From NCBI GenBank assembly GCA_965248135.1, contig CBDFIN010000010.1, positions 1 through 64,000 of the forward strand: a stretch of 64,000 nucleotides of DNA, given 5' to 3'. The notes below the pieces were generated by a model. It did not search any database. It saw only the letters and a program-made list of their open reading frames with translations, and was not told the DNA's origin. The position numbers were made by a program, and so were the translations under genes. This DNA is from SZUA-100 sp965248135 (GTDB lineage: Bacteria > Pseudomonadota > Alphaproteobacteria > Rhizobiales > Rhizobiaceae). Positions 8,908-18,313 of this stretch are shown piece after piece; position 1 is the stretch's first letter, and the number at the start of each line of letters is the position of its first letter.

Positions 8908-9073
8908 TGGAATTAATTTGACCTTTGGTAACCACTTGCAGCTTCGTTCATTTACAAATGCCAGATTTGAAAAATTCACTAGAATCAATATCATGTTCTG
9001 GTTTTTTGAATTTCAACATTTGCTAAAAAGGATGCTGCAAAGGAATGCAAATGTTGAAATCGAACCACTGGAT
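8904..9073. repeat. Pair of CTAGTGG-bounded hairpin repeats (locus 1)
   Basis: Two adjacent units. The first (8904-8982) runs from CTAGTGGAAT to TTCACTAG, contains a conserved inner ACTTGCAGCTTCGTTCATT, and starts within the mipZ stop codon. The second (8996-9073) is a decayed relative of the CTAGTGGTTC...GAACCACTAG type, with inner arms TTTCAACATTTG and CAAATGTTGAAA. The same order of two units is found at 15.3 kb. They could act as transcript ends or mRNA stabilisers after mipZ. Confidence 0.75.
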
Positions 9074-9127
9074 ATTTGCTGCAATAAATGACTTGTTTCT
9101 GCAAGGTGTAATAACCATGATGAGAAC

Positions 9128-9889
9128 ATGACTACCGACAAGTCGAAAACCAAAAACAGCATCAGCGGCGTGGTCGCACCGGCTAGTCGCAAGGATGGCT
9201 CACCGGTAAAATCCGCATCACCCAAGCGGGCCGTTGACCAGTTTCTCAAGCAGGCGCAAAAAATCAAGTCCAGCGATGATGGCACCGGTCGATTGATATT
9301 TGCACTGGATGCGACCATGAGCAGGCAACCGACATGGGATGTCGCCTGCGAAATCCAGGCCGAAATGTTTACTGCCGCCGACACCACGGGCGGGCTGGCT
9401 ATCCAACTGGTCTATTTTCGTGGCTTTGGTGAGTGCCGAGCGTCAAAATGGGTAATGCGTTCAAGTGCATTACGCGACATGATGAACCGAATAATTTGCA
9501 AGGGAGGTCGAACGCAGATTTGCAAGGTGTTGAGTCATGCCAGAAAGGAAGCCACTAGGGCCAAGTCGGGGCAAAAAGTCAGCGCCATGGTGTTTGTCGG
9601 TGATGCGATGGAAGAGCCTGTCGATGAATTGTGCCACCGGGCAGGTGAACTTGGTCTCCATGGTGTGCCGGTATTCATGTTCCAGGAAGGGCGTGACCCG
9701 ATCGCCGAACGGTCGTTCAAAGAGGTGGCAAAACTGACCAAGGGAGCCTATATGCGTTTCGACAGTGGTTCTGCGGCAGAGCTTGCGCGATTGCTGGCTG
9801 CAGTGGCAAAATATGCCAGTGGCGGTCTTAAGGCTCTGCACGGTGATAAAGACAAGGCTGCCCGGCGGCTTCTACAACAATTGCGCTGA
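9128..9889 (+). CDS. vWA-like domain protein
   Basis: 253 residues. After a basic, low-complexity N-terminus (1-45), residues 55-230 resemble a von Willebrand A fold: LIFALDATMSRQPTWD stands where the first strand and the metal-site motif would be, and GKVSAMVFVGDAMEE-type and VPVFMFQEG strands follow. The canonical DxSxS is not intact (D-A-T-M-S), so metal binding is uncertain. There is no signal peptide, so it is cytoplasmic. The downstream J-domain membrane protein starts 26 bp later and is probably cotranscribed. The function is unknown; a role as a chaperone-linked adaptor is only a guess from the pairing. Confidence 0.7.
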   Translation: MTTDKSKTKNSISGVVAPASRKDGSPVKSASPKRAVDQFLKQAQKIKSSDDGTGRLIFALDATMSRQPTWDVACEIQAEMFTAADTTGGLAIQLVYFRGFGECRASKWVMRSSALRDMMNRIICKGGRTQICKVLSHARKEATRAKSGQKVSAMVFVGDAMEEPVDELCHRAGELGLHGVPVFMFQEGRDPIAERSFKEVAKLTKGAYMRFDSGSAAELARLLAAVAKYASGGLKALHGDKDKAARRLLQQLR

Positions 9890-9915
9890 ACAAACACTCG
9901 AGAAGGAACAGCATT

Positions 9916-10605
9916 ATGAGCGGCTTGTTGCTATCAATTCTGCTTGTGCTGGTGTTTGGTTGGGTATTTTTGAACACGCCGGCGGAAAAGCTGGCCCGAT
10001 TTATCCGGCTTATCTTACCGGTGTCGATGATAGTTTTTGGCTTGGTCCTGCTGTTTTTTGGCAAAGGTGCAATCGGTGTGCCACTGGCAGCCTTTGGATT
10101 GGCGCTCTATGGTCGATTGCGCTCGGTCAGACCGATCGCCAGTAGCGGCGAAAACACCAAATCAAGCGTTCGCTCAGCGGTACTTGAAATGACGCTGGAT
10201 CACGACACCGGTGAAATGGACGGCCTGGTTCTGGCCGGCATTCACGAGGGACAATTGCTGAGCCGGCTCGACGAACTTGAACTCTTTGCAATGTTGGACG
10301 AATTGCAAAGCGACGGGGAAAGCGTGCAATTGTTACAGGCGTATCTTGACCGCCGCATTCCCGGCTGGCGTGAGCACACGGACGGCAGTTATACTTCTGA
10401 CCATATTGGCCCGTCTGGCTCTGGCTCCATGAGCAAGCAGGAGGCCTATGAGGTGTTGGGGCTTGGACCGGACGCCGGGCCTGGCGAAATCCGTAAGGCC
10501 CATCGACGGTTGATAAAAGGGATGCATCCCGATAGCGGTGGATCCACCTTTCTTGCCGCGAAGATCAACGAAGCTAAAGAGGTTCTTTTGAGAGGCCATT
10601 CCTGA
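9916..10605 (+). CDS. Membrane-anchored J-domain protein (DnaJ-like)
   Basis: 229 residues. Two or three N-terminal membrane segments (about 3-20, 28-50 and possibly 51-65) are followed by a polar middle region and a C-terminal J domain (about 175-229: SKQEAYEVLGLGPDA, then HRRLIKGMHPDSGG). The HPD motif, which stimulates Hsp70 ATPase, is intact (MHPDSGG). The layout of membrane helices plus a terminal J domain resembles the Tim14/DjlA-like proteins that bring DnaK to the membrane. AAGGAA precedes the ATG at good spacing. It follows the vWA gene closely and the two look like one operon. Confidence 0.85.
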   Translation: MSGLLLSILLVLVFGWVFLNTPAEKLARFIRLILPVSMIVFGLVLLFFGKGAIGVPLAAFGLALYGRLRSVRPIASSGENTKSSVRSAVLEMTLDHDTGEMDGLVLAGIHEGQLLSRLDELELFAMLDELQSDGESVQLLQAYLDRRIPGWREHTDGSYTSDHIGPSGSGSMSKQEAYEVLGLGPDAGPGEIRKAHRRLIKGMHPDSGGSTFLAAKINEAKEVLLRGHS

Positions 10606-10668
10606 ATTTCCCTTACTCAACTGTTACAAATCGGAAATCTGGTTTTCACCGGTTTTTGTGCTCGCAAT

Positions 10669-12102
10669 TCACTGCATGATTGCCAGACAGGCGAATTTGC
10701 GCTTTTGCAAATAGCGGCACGCACGCCAAGCGGAATCTTTTGATCTGAAGCCGGCAAACCGGGCTCTGATCAAGGTGGTGTTGCCCTTGGCCACCGGTTC
10801 CATGTAATTTGAGGTTGAAGCAAGTACGGTCTTGGCTTTTTTCCTTGCCTTTTGCAGCAGTATTATTGCCGACTGGCGATTTGGCATGGCACCAATCTGT
10901 ATCTGCCAGCCAGTATAGCGGTTTCTGGTTTTGCCGGCATTTGATTTTGAAACCGACCCTGTGCGTATGGTGTCGATAGCCGTTGGGCTGGGCGAAGGCA
11001 GGGGAATTTGTGAGGCGGCCAGTTTGATCAGTTTGGCGCGAATATCGTCGGTGCCGGTGGCATAGGTGCCGCCATTGCTTGCTTTAAATGCATTGTCGAT
11101 ACGACCTGAGCGGGGTGGGCCCGAAGCCGTCTTGGGTCTGGCCTTCGGCGTGATAACCGATGCGGTGATTACAGCTGTCGGCGAAACGGTCTTTTTAACA
11201 CTGGTTTTTTTAATTTGGCGGGCTTTAGCAATGAGGATTTTCGCTCTGCCACGGCTGGCGCGAGGTAAATATTTGCTGATGAGTCGGGTCATCTGGGCAT
11301 TGCGCGAGCGACCGGTTTTACCACCCATGACCACCGCGACGATCCGCCGTTTACCGCGGCTTACCGAGGAAACCAGATTGAAACCCGAGGCCCTTGTGTA
11401 ACCGGTCTTGATGCCATCAACCCCTTTCACTCTGCCGAGCAACCGGTTGTGGTTGCGGTAACGACGGCGCCCATATTTGAAGCTGCGTGCCTTGAAATAT
11501 TGAAATTTTCGAGGAAAATGCTCACGCAACGCTAGCCCAAGCTTCGCCATATCGCGCGCGGTGGTGACCTGACGGCGGTCAGGCAATCCGTGCGCGTTCC
11601 TGAAGATTGTGCGATTCATGCCTAGTTGGCGTGCCTTGGCGGTCATGCGGCGGGCAAACGCGGCCTCGCTGCCGGACAGTTTTTCACCAATTGCGGTTGA
11701 TACATCGTTGGCGGATTTGGTCACCAGCGCGTAGATGGCCTGCTTTACCGTAAAGCTGCGGCCAGCCTTGATACCGAGCTTGGATGGCGGTTCACCGGCC
11801 GCTTTTCTGCTCATCCTGATTTTGGACTTAAGGGTAACTCGTCCACGCTTGAGATCCTCAAAAACCAGATAAAGCGTCATCATTTTGGTTAACGAGGCCG
11901 GATACCGGCGGGCGTCGGCATTTCTGGAATACAAGACCTTGCCGGTTTTGGCATCGATCACAATGCCGGCATATTTTGGCGCGGCTCGAGCGGTGGTCTG
12001 AGCGCCCAAAGACACAGCAAGTGTCAACAACATCAAAGTAGCGAAAATTCTAAGGTTCACCGCGGTCGAGCGATGGACCATCGGCCCAAAAAAGGTACGC
12101 AA
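10669..12102 (-). CDS. D-alanyl-D-alanine carboxypeptidase with SPOR domain
   Basis: 477 residues. An N-terminal signal segment (about 17-40) leads into a class A-like low-molecular-weight PBP (S11 family) that trims the terminal D-Ala of peptidoglycan stem peptides. The catalytic SxxK is Ser70-Leu-Thr-Lys73, SxN is in KSANDVS, and KTG is in VDGIKTGYT. A basic, low-complexity linker (about 280-390) follows. The C-terminal 80 residues match a SPOR domain (WQIQIGAMPNRQSA), which binds denuded glycan at the septum. The start used is TTG with an AGGA site seven bases upstream. ATG 12081 is an alternative that keeps the signal peptide. Confidence 0.9.
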   Translation of the reverse strand: MRTFFGPMVHRSTAVNLRIFATLMLLTLAVSLGAQTTARAAPKYAGIVIDAKTGKVLYSRNADARRYPASLTKMMTLYLVFEDLKRGRVTLKSKIRMSRKAAGEPPSKLGIKAGRSFTVKQAIYALVTKSANDVSTAIGEKLSGSEAAFARRMTAKARQLGMNRTIFRNAHGLPDRRQVTTARDMAKLGLALREHFPRKFQYFKARSFKYGRRRYRNHNRLLGRVKGVDGIKTGYTRASGFNLVSSVSRGKRRIVAVVMGGKTGRSRNAQMTRLISKYLPRASRGRAKILIAKARQIKKTSVKKTVSPTAVITASVITPKARPKTASGPPRSGRIDNAFKASNGGTYATGTDDIRAKLIKLAASQIPLPSPSPTAIDTIRTGSVSKSNAGKTRNRYTGWQIQIGAMPNRQSAIILLQKARKKAKTVLASTSNYMEPVAKGNTTLIRARFAGFRSKDSAWRACRYLQKRKFACLAIMQ

Positions 12103-12493
12103 AACAAAATCCTGTTTCAGACCGGCGCATTAGTGCCGGAAGGGTTCAAATCCAAAGACATAAACCGGCAGGTATTTGTCCGTTCGATTGTCGGTCTTCG
12201 TTTTTGAAAGGCTAGGCTAACGTCGTTACCAAAGCGCTAATGGTATGTATTTTGTTGCAAAAAAGGATCAAAATATTACCATCTCATCCGATGGGAGCAT
12301 CTGCTCGAGGCGGCCAGCGTTTTCTAAAATTCAACGGGTGCTAATTTAGCACTTGATGAATTTGGCTGCTGGGTCTTAAATTACGGCAAGAAGATTCCTA
12401 TATGTTGTGGCTGTGATCACCTGGCGATTGCTGGACGATTTATTGAAAGCTCGAAACTTGCCGAGGTGGAAATTGTATCGCTTTGTATCGAAG
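12103..12493. other. Divergent intergenic region, 391 bp
   Basis: It lies between the divergent carboxypeptidase and clpS genes. I see no gene here. It should carry both promoters. One candidate for clpSA is given separately. The rest shows no strong repeat or hairpin. Confidence 0.5.
12353..12381 (+). promoter_or_regulatory. Candidate sigma-70-type promoter for clpSA
   Basis: TTGATG and TTAAAT are separated by 17 bp, 113 bp upstream of the clpS ATG. The match is modest and by eye only. Confidence 0.3.
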
Positions 12494-12823
12494 ATGCAGA
12501 ATGATGATGAACGACAAAACAATGACGGTGATGGCACCGGTGTTGTTACTAGGGTAAAACCAAAGGTCAAGAAACCCAGTCTCTACCGGGTTTTGCTACT
12601 GAACGACGATTTTACCCCGATGGAGTTTGTGGTGCATGTATTGGAGGGTTTCTTCTCCAAGACACCCGAACAGGCAACACAGATCATGTTGCATGTTCAC
12701 AATAATGGCGTGGGGGAGTGTGGTGTCTTTACATATGAAGTCGCTGAAACCAAAGTGGCGCAGGTAATGGATTTTGCCAGGAAGAACCAACATCCGTTGC
12801 AATGTGTCATGGAAAAGAACTGA
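12494..12823 (+). CDS. clpS: ClpS, adaptor for the ClpAP protease
   Basis: 109 residues from ATG 12494, chosen because the family is about 105-120 residues. An in-frame upstream start at 12407 would add an unlikely tail. ClpS binds N-end rule substrates and the N domain of ClpA. Family blocks are clear: [16 protein letters not shown], then [22 protein letters not shown]. Asn and Asp in LNDD and the HVHNNG segment form the N-degron pocket. clpA starts nine bases downstream. The window also contains aat, which makes Leu/Phe N-degrons read by ClpS. Confidence 0.95.
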   Translation: MQNDDERQNNDGDGTGVVTRVKPKVKKPSLYRVLLLNDDFTPMEFVVHVLEGFFSKTPEQATQIMLHVHNNGVGECGVFTYEVAETKVAQVMDFARKNQHPLQCVMEKN

Positions 12824-12832
12824 GGTTGTCAA

Positions 12833-15259
12833 TTGCCGTCATTTTCCGAAAGCCTTGAACGCGCTCTGCACCGGGCATTGACATTCGCCAATGACCGGTC
12901 GCAGGAATATGCCACACTGGAGCATCTTCTCCTGGCGTTGATCGAGGACCGCGATGCTGCTGCGGTCATGCGTGCCTGCAACGTCAATCTGGACGCGCTT
13001 CGCAACAGTCTGATTGAATATATCGATACCGAGCTTGCCAACCTTGTGACCGAATTTGGTGATGAATCGAAGCCGACCGCCGGGTTCCAAAGAGTTATCC
13101 AGCGGGCAGTCATTCATGTTCAGTCGTCGGGCCGCGATGAGGTTTCAGGCGCCAATGTGCTTGTTGCAATTTTTGCCGAACGCGAAAGCCACGCCGCGTT
13201 CTTCCTGCAGGAGCAGGATATGACCCGCTATGATGCGGTCAATTATATTTCCCATGGCATTGCCAAGCGGCCAGGTTCGTCGGAACCGCGTCCGGTGCGT
13301 GGTATCGAAGATGATCAGGCCGCAATCGGTGAGAGCGAGGACAGCAACAAAAAGGCCTCTGCGCTGGATGCCTATTGTGTCAATCTCAATAAAAAAGCGG
13401 AATTGGGCAAGATAGATCCCCTTATTGGCCGGCAGGCGGAAGTTAACCGCACCATCCAGGTGCTGTGCCGCCGATCGAAAAACAACCCGTTGTTCGTCGG
13501 CGACCCGGGTGTTGGCAAGACCGCCATCGCAGAGGGACTAGCCAAGCAGATTGTCGATGGTCAGGTGCCAGAGGTTCTGGAAGGTTCGACGATATTTGCC
13601 CTGGATTTGGGCATGTTGCTGGCGGGAACACGCTATCGCGGCGATTTCGAAGAGCGCCTCAAGCAGGTGATGAAGGAGATCGAGGAATATCCCGGCGCCA
13701 TAATGTTCATCGACGAAATTCATACGGTCATTGGCGCCGGTGCCACATCTGGCGGGGCGATGGACGCTTCCAACCTGTTGAAGCCGGCGTTGGCCGGTGG
13801 CGCCATCCGCTGCATTGGCTCGACGACCTACAAGGAATACCGGCAGTTTTTTGAAAAAGACCGGGCGCTCGTGCGCCGCTTCCAGAAGATCGATGTCAAC
13901 GAGCCATCGGTTTTGGAAGCAATCGACATCCTTAAAGGGCTAAAACCCTATTTTGAGGATTTTCACAAGATCAAATATTCCAATGAAGCGATTGTCTCGG
14001 CGGTTGAACTTTCAGACCGGTATATCAATGACCGCAAATTGCCCGACAAGGCAATTGACGTGATTGACGAAACCGGCGCTTCGCAGATGTTGGTCGAGCG
14101 TGATAAGCGCAAGAAAAGAATCTCTGTTGCCGATATTGAAGCGACGGTTTCAACCATGGCCCGCATCCCGCCGAAAACCGTATCCAAGGATGACGCGGAA
14201 GTGCTGTCCAATCTGGAAACCCAGCTAAAACGCATGGTCTATGGCCAGGACAAGGCGATTACCGCACTTGCTTCGGCGATCAAACTTGCCCGTGCCGGCC
14301 TGCGGGAGCCGGAAAAACCGATCGGCTCCTATCTGTTTTCCGGCCCTACCGGGGTTGGCAAAACCGAGGTCGCCAAACAGCTGGCCGATTCACTTGGGGT
14401 TGAACTTTTGCGTTTCGATATGTCGGAATATATGGAGCGCCACACCGTCTCCAGGCTCATTGGTGCGCCTCCAGGCTATGTCGGGTTTGATCAGGGTGGA
14501 CTGTTGACCGACGGTGTCGATCAGCACCCCCATTGTGTGTTGCTGCTTGATGAAATCGAGAAGGCCCATCCGGACCTGTTCAATATTTTGTTGCAGGTGA
14601 TGGATAACGGCAAATTGACCGACCACAACGGCAAACAGATCGATTTCCGCAATGTCATCTTGATCATGACCACCAATGCCGGCGCCTCCGAGGCGGCTAA
14701 AGCGGCCATCGGCTTTGGTTCCACCAAACGCACCGGCGATGACGAAGAGGCAATCAATCGTCTGTTCACGCCGGAATTCCGCAATCGGCTTGACGCCACT
14801 ATCGCCTTTGCCTCGCTGCCGATGAAGGTGGTGCACCAGATCGTGCAGAAATTTGTCATGCAGCTTGAAGCACAATTGTCAGAGCGCGGCGTGGTCTTTG
14901 AACTGACCAGGCAAGCCATCGCATGGATTGCCAAAAAGGGATATGACGACCGCATGGGCGCAAGGCCGCTAGCGCGGGTTATACAGGAATACGTCAAAAA
15001 ACCGCTGGCTGACGAAGTGCTGTTCGGCAAACTGAAAAAAGGCGGCACGGTGAAGGTTTCTGTGGTCGAAGGCTCTGACAGCGAAGAAGTATTGAAATTG
15101 GAGGCGGTCGAGGACAGGCCGATCAAGCCGAAAAAGGATCCAGTACCCAGCAAAAGCGCGGTGACCAAAAAAGCTGCAGACCAGCCGGCGAAACCGAAAG
15201 CCAAAACACCAAAACGCCCAGGCAGCACGGGCGTGCCGAAGGTGCCGTTGAAGGGCTAA
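12833..15259 (+). CDS. clpA: ATP-dependent Clp protease ATP-binding subunit ClpA
   Basis: 808 residues; the ATPase that unfolds substrates for ClpP. It has an N-terminal double Clp-N repeat (1-145), a first AAA+ module with GDPGVGKTAIAE, and a second with GPTGVGKTEVAK. The sequence between them is short, as in ClpA, and lacks the long ClpB coiled-coil. The IGF/L-like loop for ClpP (KAAIGFGS) is in the second module. A Lys/Pro-rich tail (about 760-808) extends the usual length. The start is TTG 12833 with GAGGTTG upstream, close behind clpS, so the two are cotranscribed. Confidence 0.95.
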   Translation: MPSFSESLERALHRALTFANDRSQEYATLEHLLLALIEDRDAAAVMRACNVNLDALRNSLIEYIDTELANLVTEFGDESKPTAGFQRVIQRAVIHVQSSGRDEVSGANVLVAIFAERESHAAFFLQEQDMTRYDAVNYISHGIAKRPGSSEPRPVRGIEDDQAAIGESEDSNKKASALDAYCVNLNKKAELGKIDPLIGRQAEVNRTIQVLCRRSKNNPLFVGDPGVGKTAIAEGLAKQIVDGQVPEVLEGSTIFALDLGMLLAGTRYRGDFEERLKQVMKEIEEYPGAIMFIDEIHTVIGAGATSGGAMDASNLLKPALAGGAIRCIGSTTYKEYRQFFEKDRALVRRFQKIDVNEPSVLEAIDILKGLKPYFEDFHKIKYSNEAIVSAVELSDRYINDRKLPDKAIDVIDETGASQMLVERDKRKKRISVADIEATVSTMARIPPKTVSKDDAEVLSNLETQLKRMVYGQDKAITALASAIKLARAGLREPEKPIGSYLFSGPTGVGKTEVAKQLADSLGVELLRFDMSEYMERHTVSRLIGAPPGYVGFDQGGLLTDGVDQHPHCVLLLDEIEKAHPDLFNILLQVMDNGKLTDHNGKQIDFRNVILIMTTNAGASEAAKAAIGFGSTKRTGDDEEAINRLFTPEFRNRLDATIAFASLPMKVVHQIVQKFVMQLEAQLSERGVVFELTRQAIAWIAKKGYDDRMGARPLARVIQEYVKKPLADEVLFGKLKKGGTVKVSVVEGSDSEEVLKLEAVEDRPIKPKKDPVPSKSAVTKKAADQPAKPKAKTPKRPGSTGVPKVPLKG

Positions 15260-15322
15260 TCGACCTTCAATACCCTGGTGCGTGGCCGGATGTTGCTCTA
15301 GCAGGGGCAAGATATATTTTCC

Positions 15323-15491
15323 CTAGTGGAATGAATTTGACATTTAGTACCCACTTGCAGCTTCGTTCATTTTCAAATGTCAAATTCGAAAATTCCACTA
15401 GATTGAATATCTTGCTAGTGGTTCTTTTGATTCCAACATTTGTAAATAAGGGTGCTGTAGGGGGATGCAAATGTTGGTACAGAACCACTAG
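15323..15491. repeat. Pair of CTAGTGG-bounded hairpin repeats (locus 2)
   Basis: Unit one (15323-15401) has ends CTAGTGGAAT/ATTCCACTAG with inner arms AATTTGACATTT and AAATGTCAAATT. Unit two (15415-15491) has ends CTAGTGGTTC/GAACCACTAG with inner arms CCAACATTTG and CAAATGTTGG. Both would fold into long, bulged stems. The order and spacing match the pair after mipZ. They lie between clpA and the autotransporter gene and may insulate the two. Confidence 0.85.
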
Positions 15492-15716
15492 TATAAAGTC
15501 ATCCAAACGTGCGGTTCGGCGCATTGAACTGGCAGACTGCAACTTGTTCATCTCTCACCCAGACCTGAGAAGAAAACCGGACGTTTTCAGGTGCGGTACA
15601 ATGTGCTGATGCAGAAAGTTCCAAAACCTACCCGTTCGGACAGGTGCTCCGATTATCATAAAAACCTATACTCCAGCGAAAAATTACAATGCTTGGAAAA
15701 CTGGGGAGCACAGTTC

Positions 15717-18263
15717 ATGCATATCGCAAAATTTTTAGCGACATATATGTGGGCAAAAACAACCGGAGTGTTGGCGGCCCGATCCTGTGGAAGGGTGTTG
15801 CTGCTTTCATTGAGCCTGATGCGAACTCTGTTCGGGTTTTCGCTGGCTCTGGCAGTGCTTGTCGTAGCACCTATGTCGATGCTGGCCCCCGGCATGGTGA
15901 CACCGGCCCTTGCCGTTGCTGCGGATTGTACTGCGCTCAACTCCGCCAGTTTTACCGCCAATACAAACGGCAATTCCTCGCTCAATTCTTTTCAATTATT
16001 CAATCTCGATAACGGCACGGGTATTGGTTTCAGCGCCAACGTGCCAGCCGGCGCCAAGGTTGACATCACCTATGCTGGGCAACGGGTATCGCTTGATAAT
16101 TCTGCCAGCGTTGTTTCGCGGATTTTGTCCGGCTCAATCACGGTGAATGAATCACGCGGTTTTTCCAACAGTGCGGTGATCATCGCGGTAAGCGGACTAA
16201 TTACCGGTGGTTCGGTGACCATAAATTTCGATTGCACGGGTACAGTTGTCCAGCCGCCAGACGAACCGGACACGCCAGACGAACCGGACACGCCAGATGA
16301 ACCGGACACGCCAGACGAACCGACCGATCCGTCTATCAAAGGCAAAAAGGCGGCTGCAACTATTGATGATCTGCTGACGCTCGTCGTCGATCCACAAATC
16401 GGAGCTTTTGTTGGCACTGGCGGCGGCATTCCGGACTTGCTAGCCAAAGACTGCGGGGAGTTGAAACAAGATATAGATGATGCGGAAGCCGCTCTAAATA
16501 AACTAGAAAATAGTCTCATTGCTGCTGATGACACAAAAAAATTAATTGCAATAAGCAACCTGCAAAATGCCGAAGGGGCCTTCACCGATAACGATTGCAA
16601 TCTAGTTTCCGTCGTCCAGCGCCCGGACCCCATCGAAGTAGAACCTTTGTCGCCAGAAAAACTGGCTGAGCTTGAATGCGGCGACCTACTGGATGCAGTT
16701 AGTACTGCCGCAGCGAGACTACAATCTGCCAAGACAGAAGTTGATTTCGCCTCTGCCAAAATCGCTTTGGATGAAGCCAATAGAGCAGTCAGAGGAAAAA
16801 ATTGTGACGACGGCATTGCGGTTTCTGTGCCTGGCAGGCGCGGCGTGCCGATTGAGCCAGCGACGCCGGTTGGAGAACCTGCGGTTAATTTGGATGCAAC
16901 TACCAGAACAAAATGCGACGATATTGTTGCCGAAATCGAGCTAGCAGTAGAGCAATTGGCACAACACACAAGAAAAGGGAAAGAGCGCGACGATTCACAG
17001 ATAACCCTCGATTCAGCTATGAAACAATTACGAAATAATAAATGTTCAATTAGTGAAAATATTGGGTATAATATTATAAAATTTTTGAAAGCGGCAATAA
17101 TTACAGAAAAATTTATCGCGAAATCAACCAAAGATAGTCGTGATGTTATTGGTGTTGATGATCCGCTTGTTAATGCTATAATAAATCGTATCATTTCTGG
17201 TGCAAATGGACGAATAATAGATAACAATATTCACATCAAACAAATACAATCGGCAATTGAAAACGCTTCGACTACCTCCAACTACTTGCCTGAAGAGCAC
17301 GACCCCGCCAACAAACGTTTTGATGCGGTACTCAACCGCGCTCACGTCAGAAAAGCAACCAGCGATAATTCATCCATATATCTGTCAAAATTTGATAATT
17401 CCCGTTTCCAGGGGGGGTCGTTGGTGCCAATCTTGAACGGCAAGGGCTTTAACGGCAAATTCTATTTTGGCGATAAATCCGGCCCCTATCCATGGCTGGT
17501 ATTCCTTAACACCGCTGGTACGCTTTCGGGCGACAATCGCCCCGGCGTGGATCGTACTTCCCATGCCTGGAATGTTGCGATAGGGACGCAGGTTAAAGTC
17601 AATGCACGCACGGTAGTTGGCATCACCGGCTCCTATAAGCGTGCAATCGCAAAGTCCAAGGCGACCGATACTCAGATTAACGGAGACTATTTCTCTGTTG
17701 CCGTTTCCGCCCGGCGAAAACTCACGGCCAATACCACATTCAACCTTGCTGCCGCCTATACCCACGGCCTCAATGACGTCAACATCGCCGGGGCGAGTGG
17801 AAGTTTCGATGTGGATGTTTTGTCGGCAAGCGTTTCACTTTCCAACGCAATCAAGCTTAACGAGGTCACGCTTTCAACCAGCCTCAACGCTGCGGTTTCT
17901 CAGATAAACCGCGAGGCTTTTACCGACAGCAATGCGTTGTTTGTGCCCGGATCAAGCATCAACAGCGCAAATTTCAGCGCCAATGCGGGCCTATCACGCA
18001 CATTCACAGATGTTGGCAATTTCGCTACCATCACGCCTTTTATTGGCATCTCCGCAAACTTCAATCAGCGCGAAAAGCTCACCGCCACACTGACCAACGG
18101 TATCGAGGCCAGCCAGCTCGGCCTGGGAGCCACATTGAATGGCAGTCTGGATTTTACCTTCATCAACGGCATAAAAGCCAATCTAGGTGGCTCTTACGGA
18201 TTGTTTCAAAATAATGGACAATCGTGGTCGCTGACCGGGAACCTGACGTTTCCGCTTTATTGA
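15717..18263 (+). CDS. Autotransporter-like outer-membrane protein with Cys-bracketed repeats
   Basis: 848 residues from ATG 15717, chosen for its GGGGAG ribosome site; the frame opens earlier at 15591. A long signal peptide (about 68 residues, hydrophobic at 35-60) ends near ALAVA-ADC. Residues 71-182 form a beta-rich module with two Cys. A Pro/Asp-rich hinge follows, built from four 18-bp units (PDEPDT). Then come three helical repeats of about 45-50 residues, each starting C-(G/D)-(E/D)-(L/I) and ending N-(D/K)-C: Cys246-294, 321-363 and 400-443. The last 260-270 residues look like an autotransporter beta-barrel ending in Leu-Tyr (NLTFPLY). The stretch at 16990-17270 is distinctly AT-rich. 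Surface display or adhesion is likely; the ligand is unknown. Confidence 0.75.
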   Translation: MHIAKFLATYMWAKTTGVLAARSCGRVLLLSLSLMRTLFGFSLALAVLVVAPMSMLAPGMVTPALAVAADCTALNSASFTANTNGNSSLNSFQLFNLDNGTGIGFSANVPAGAKVDITYAGQRVSLDNSASVVSRILSGSITVNESRGFSNSAVIIAVSGLITGGSVTINFDCTGTVVQPPDEPDTPDEPDTPDEPDTPDEPTDPSIKGKKAAATIDDLLTLVVDPQIGAFVGTGGGIPDLLAKDCGELKQDIDDAEAALNKLENSLIAADDTKKLIAISNLQNAEGAFTDNDCNLVSVVQRPDPIEVEPLSPEKLAELECGDLLDAVSTAAARLQSAKTEVDFASAKIALDEANRAVRGKNCDDGIAVSVPGRRGVPIEPATPVGEPAVNLDATTRTKCDDIVAEIELAVEQLAQHTRKGKERDDSQITLDSAMKQLRNNKCSISENIGYNIIKFLKAAIITEKFIAKSTKDSRDVIGVDDPLVNAIINRIISGANGRIIDNNIHIKQIQSAIENASTTSNYLPEEHDPANKRFDAVLNRAHVRKATSDNSSIYLSKFDNSRFQGGSLVPILNGKGFNGKFYFGDKSGPYPWLVFLNTAGTLSGDNRPGVDRTSHAWNVAIGTQVKVNARTVVGITGSYKRAIAKSKATDTQINGDYFSVAVSARRKLTANTTFNLAAAYTHGLNDVNIAGASGSFDVDVLSASVSLSNAIKLNEVTLSTSLNAAVSQINREAFTDSNALFVPGSSINSANFSANAGLSRTFTDVGNFATITPFIGISANFNQREKLTATLTNGIEASQLGLGATLNGSLDFTFINGIKANLGGSYGLFQNNGQSWSLTGNLTFPLY
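16257..16328 (+). repeat. 18-bp tandem repeat encoding the PDEPDT hinge
   Basis: Four units of CCAGACGAACCGGACACG, the third with one base change and the last diverging at its 3' end. They encode a negatively charged, Pro-rich spacer between the N-terminal module and the helical repeats, and could change in number by slippage. Confidence 0.85.
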
Positions 18264-18313
18264 CCCGAAATGTTTGGCGAAAAATACGACGAACTCAACC
18301 AAGAGACACCGCC

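Noticed and set aside
12140..12165. GGTTCAAATCC, like a tRNA T-loop
   Set aside because: No acceptor, D or anticodon stem can be drawn around it.
16070..17227. 385-codon open frame on the - strand inside the autotransporter gene
   Set aside because: Shadow frame: Ser-rich low complexity, no start signal, opposite to a well-supported gene.
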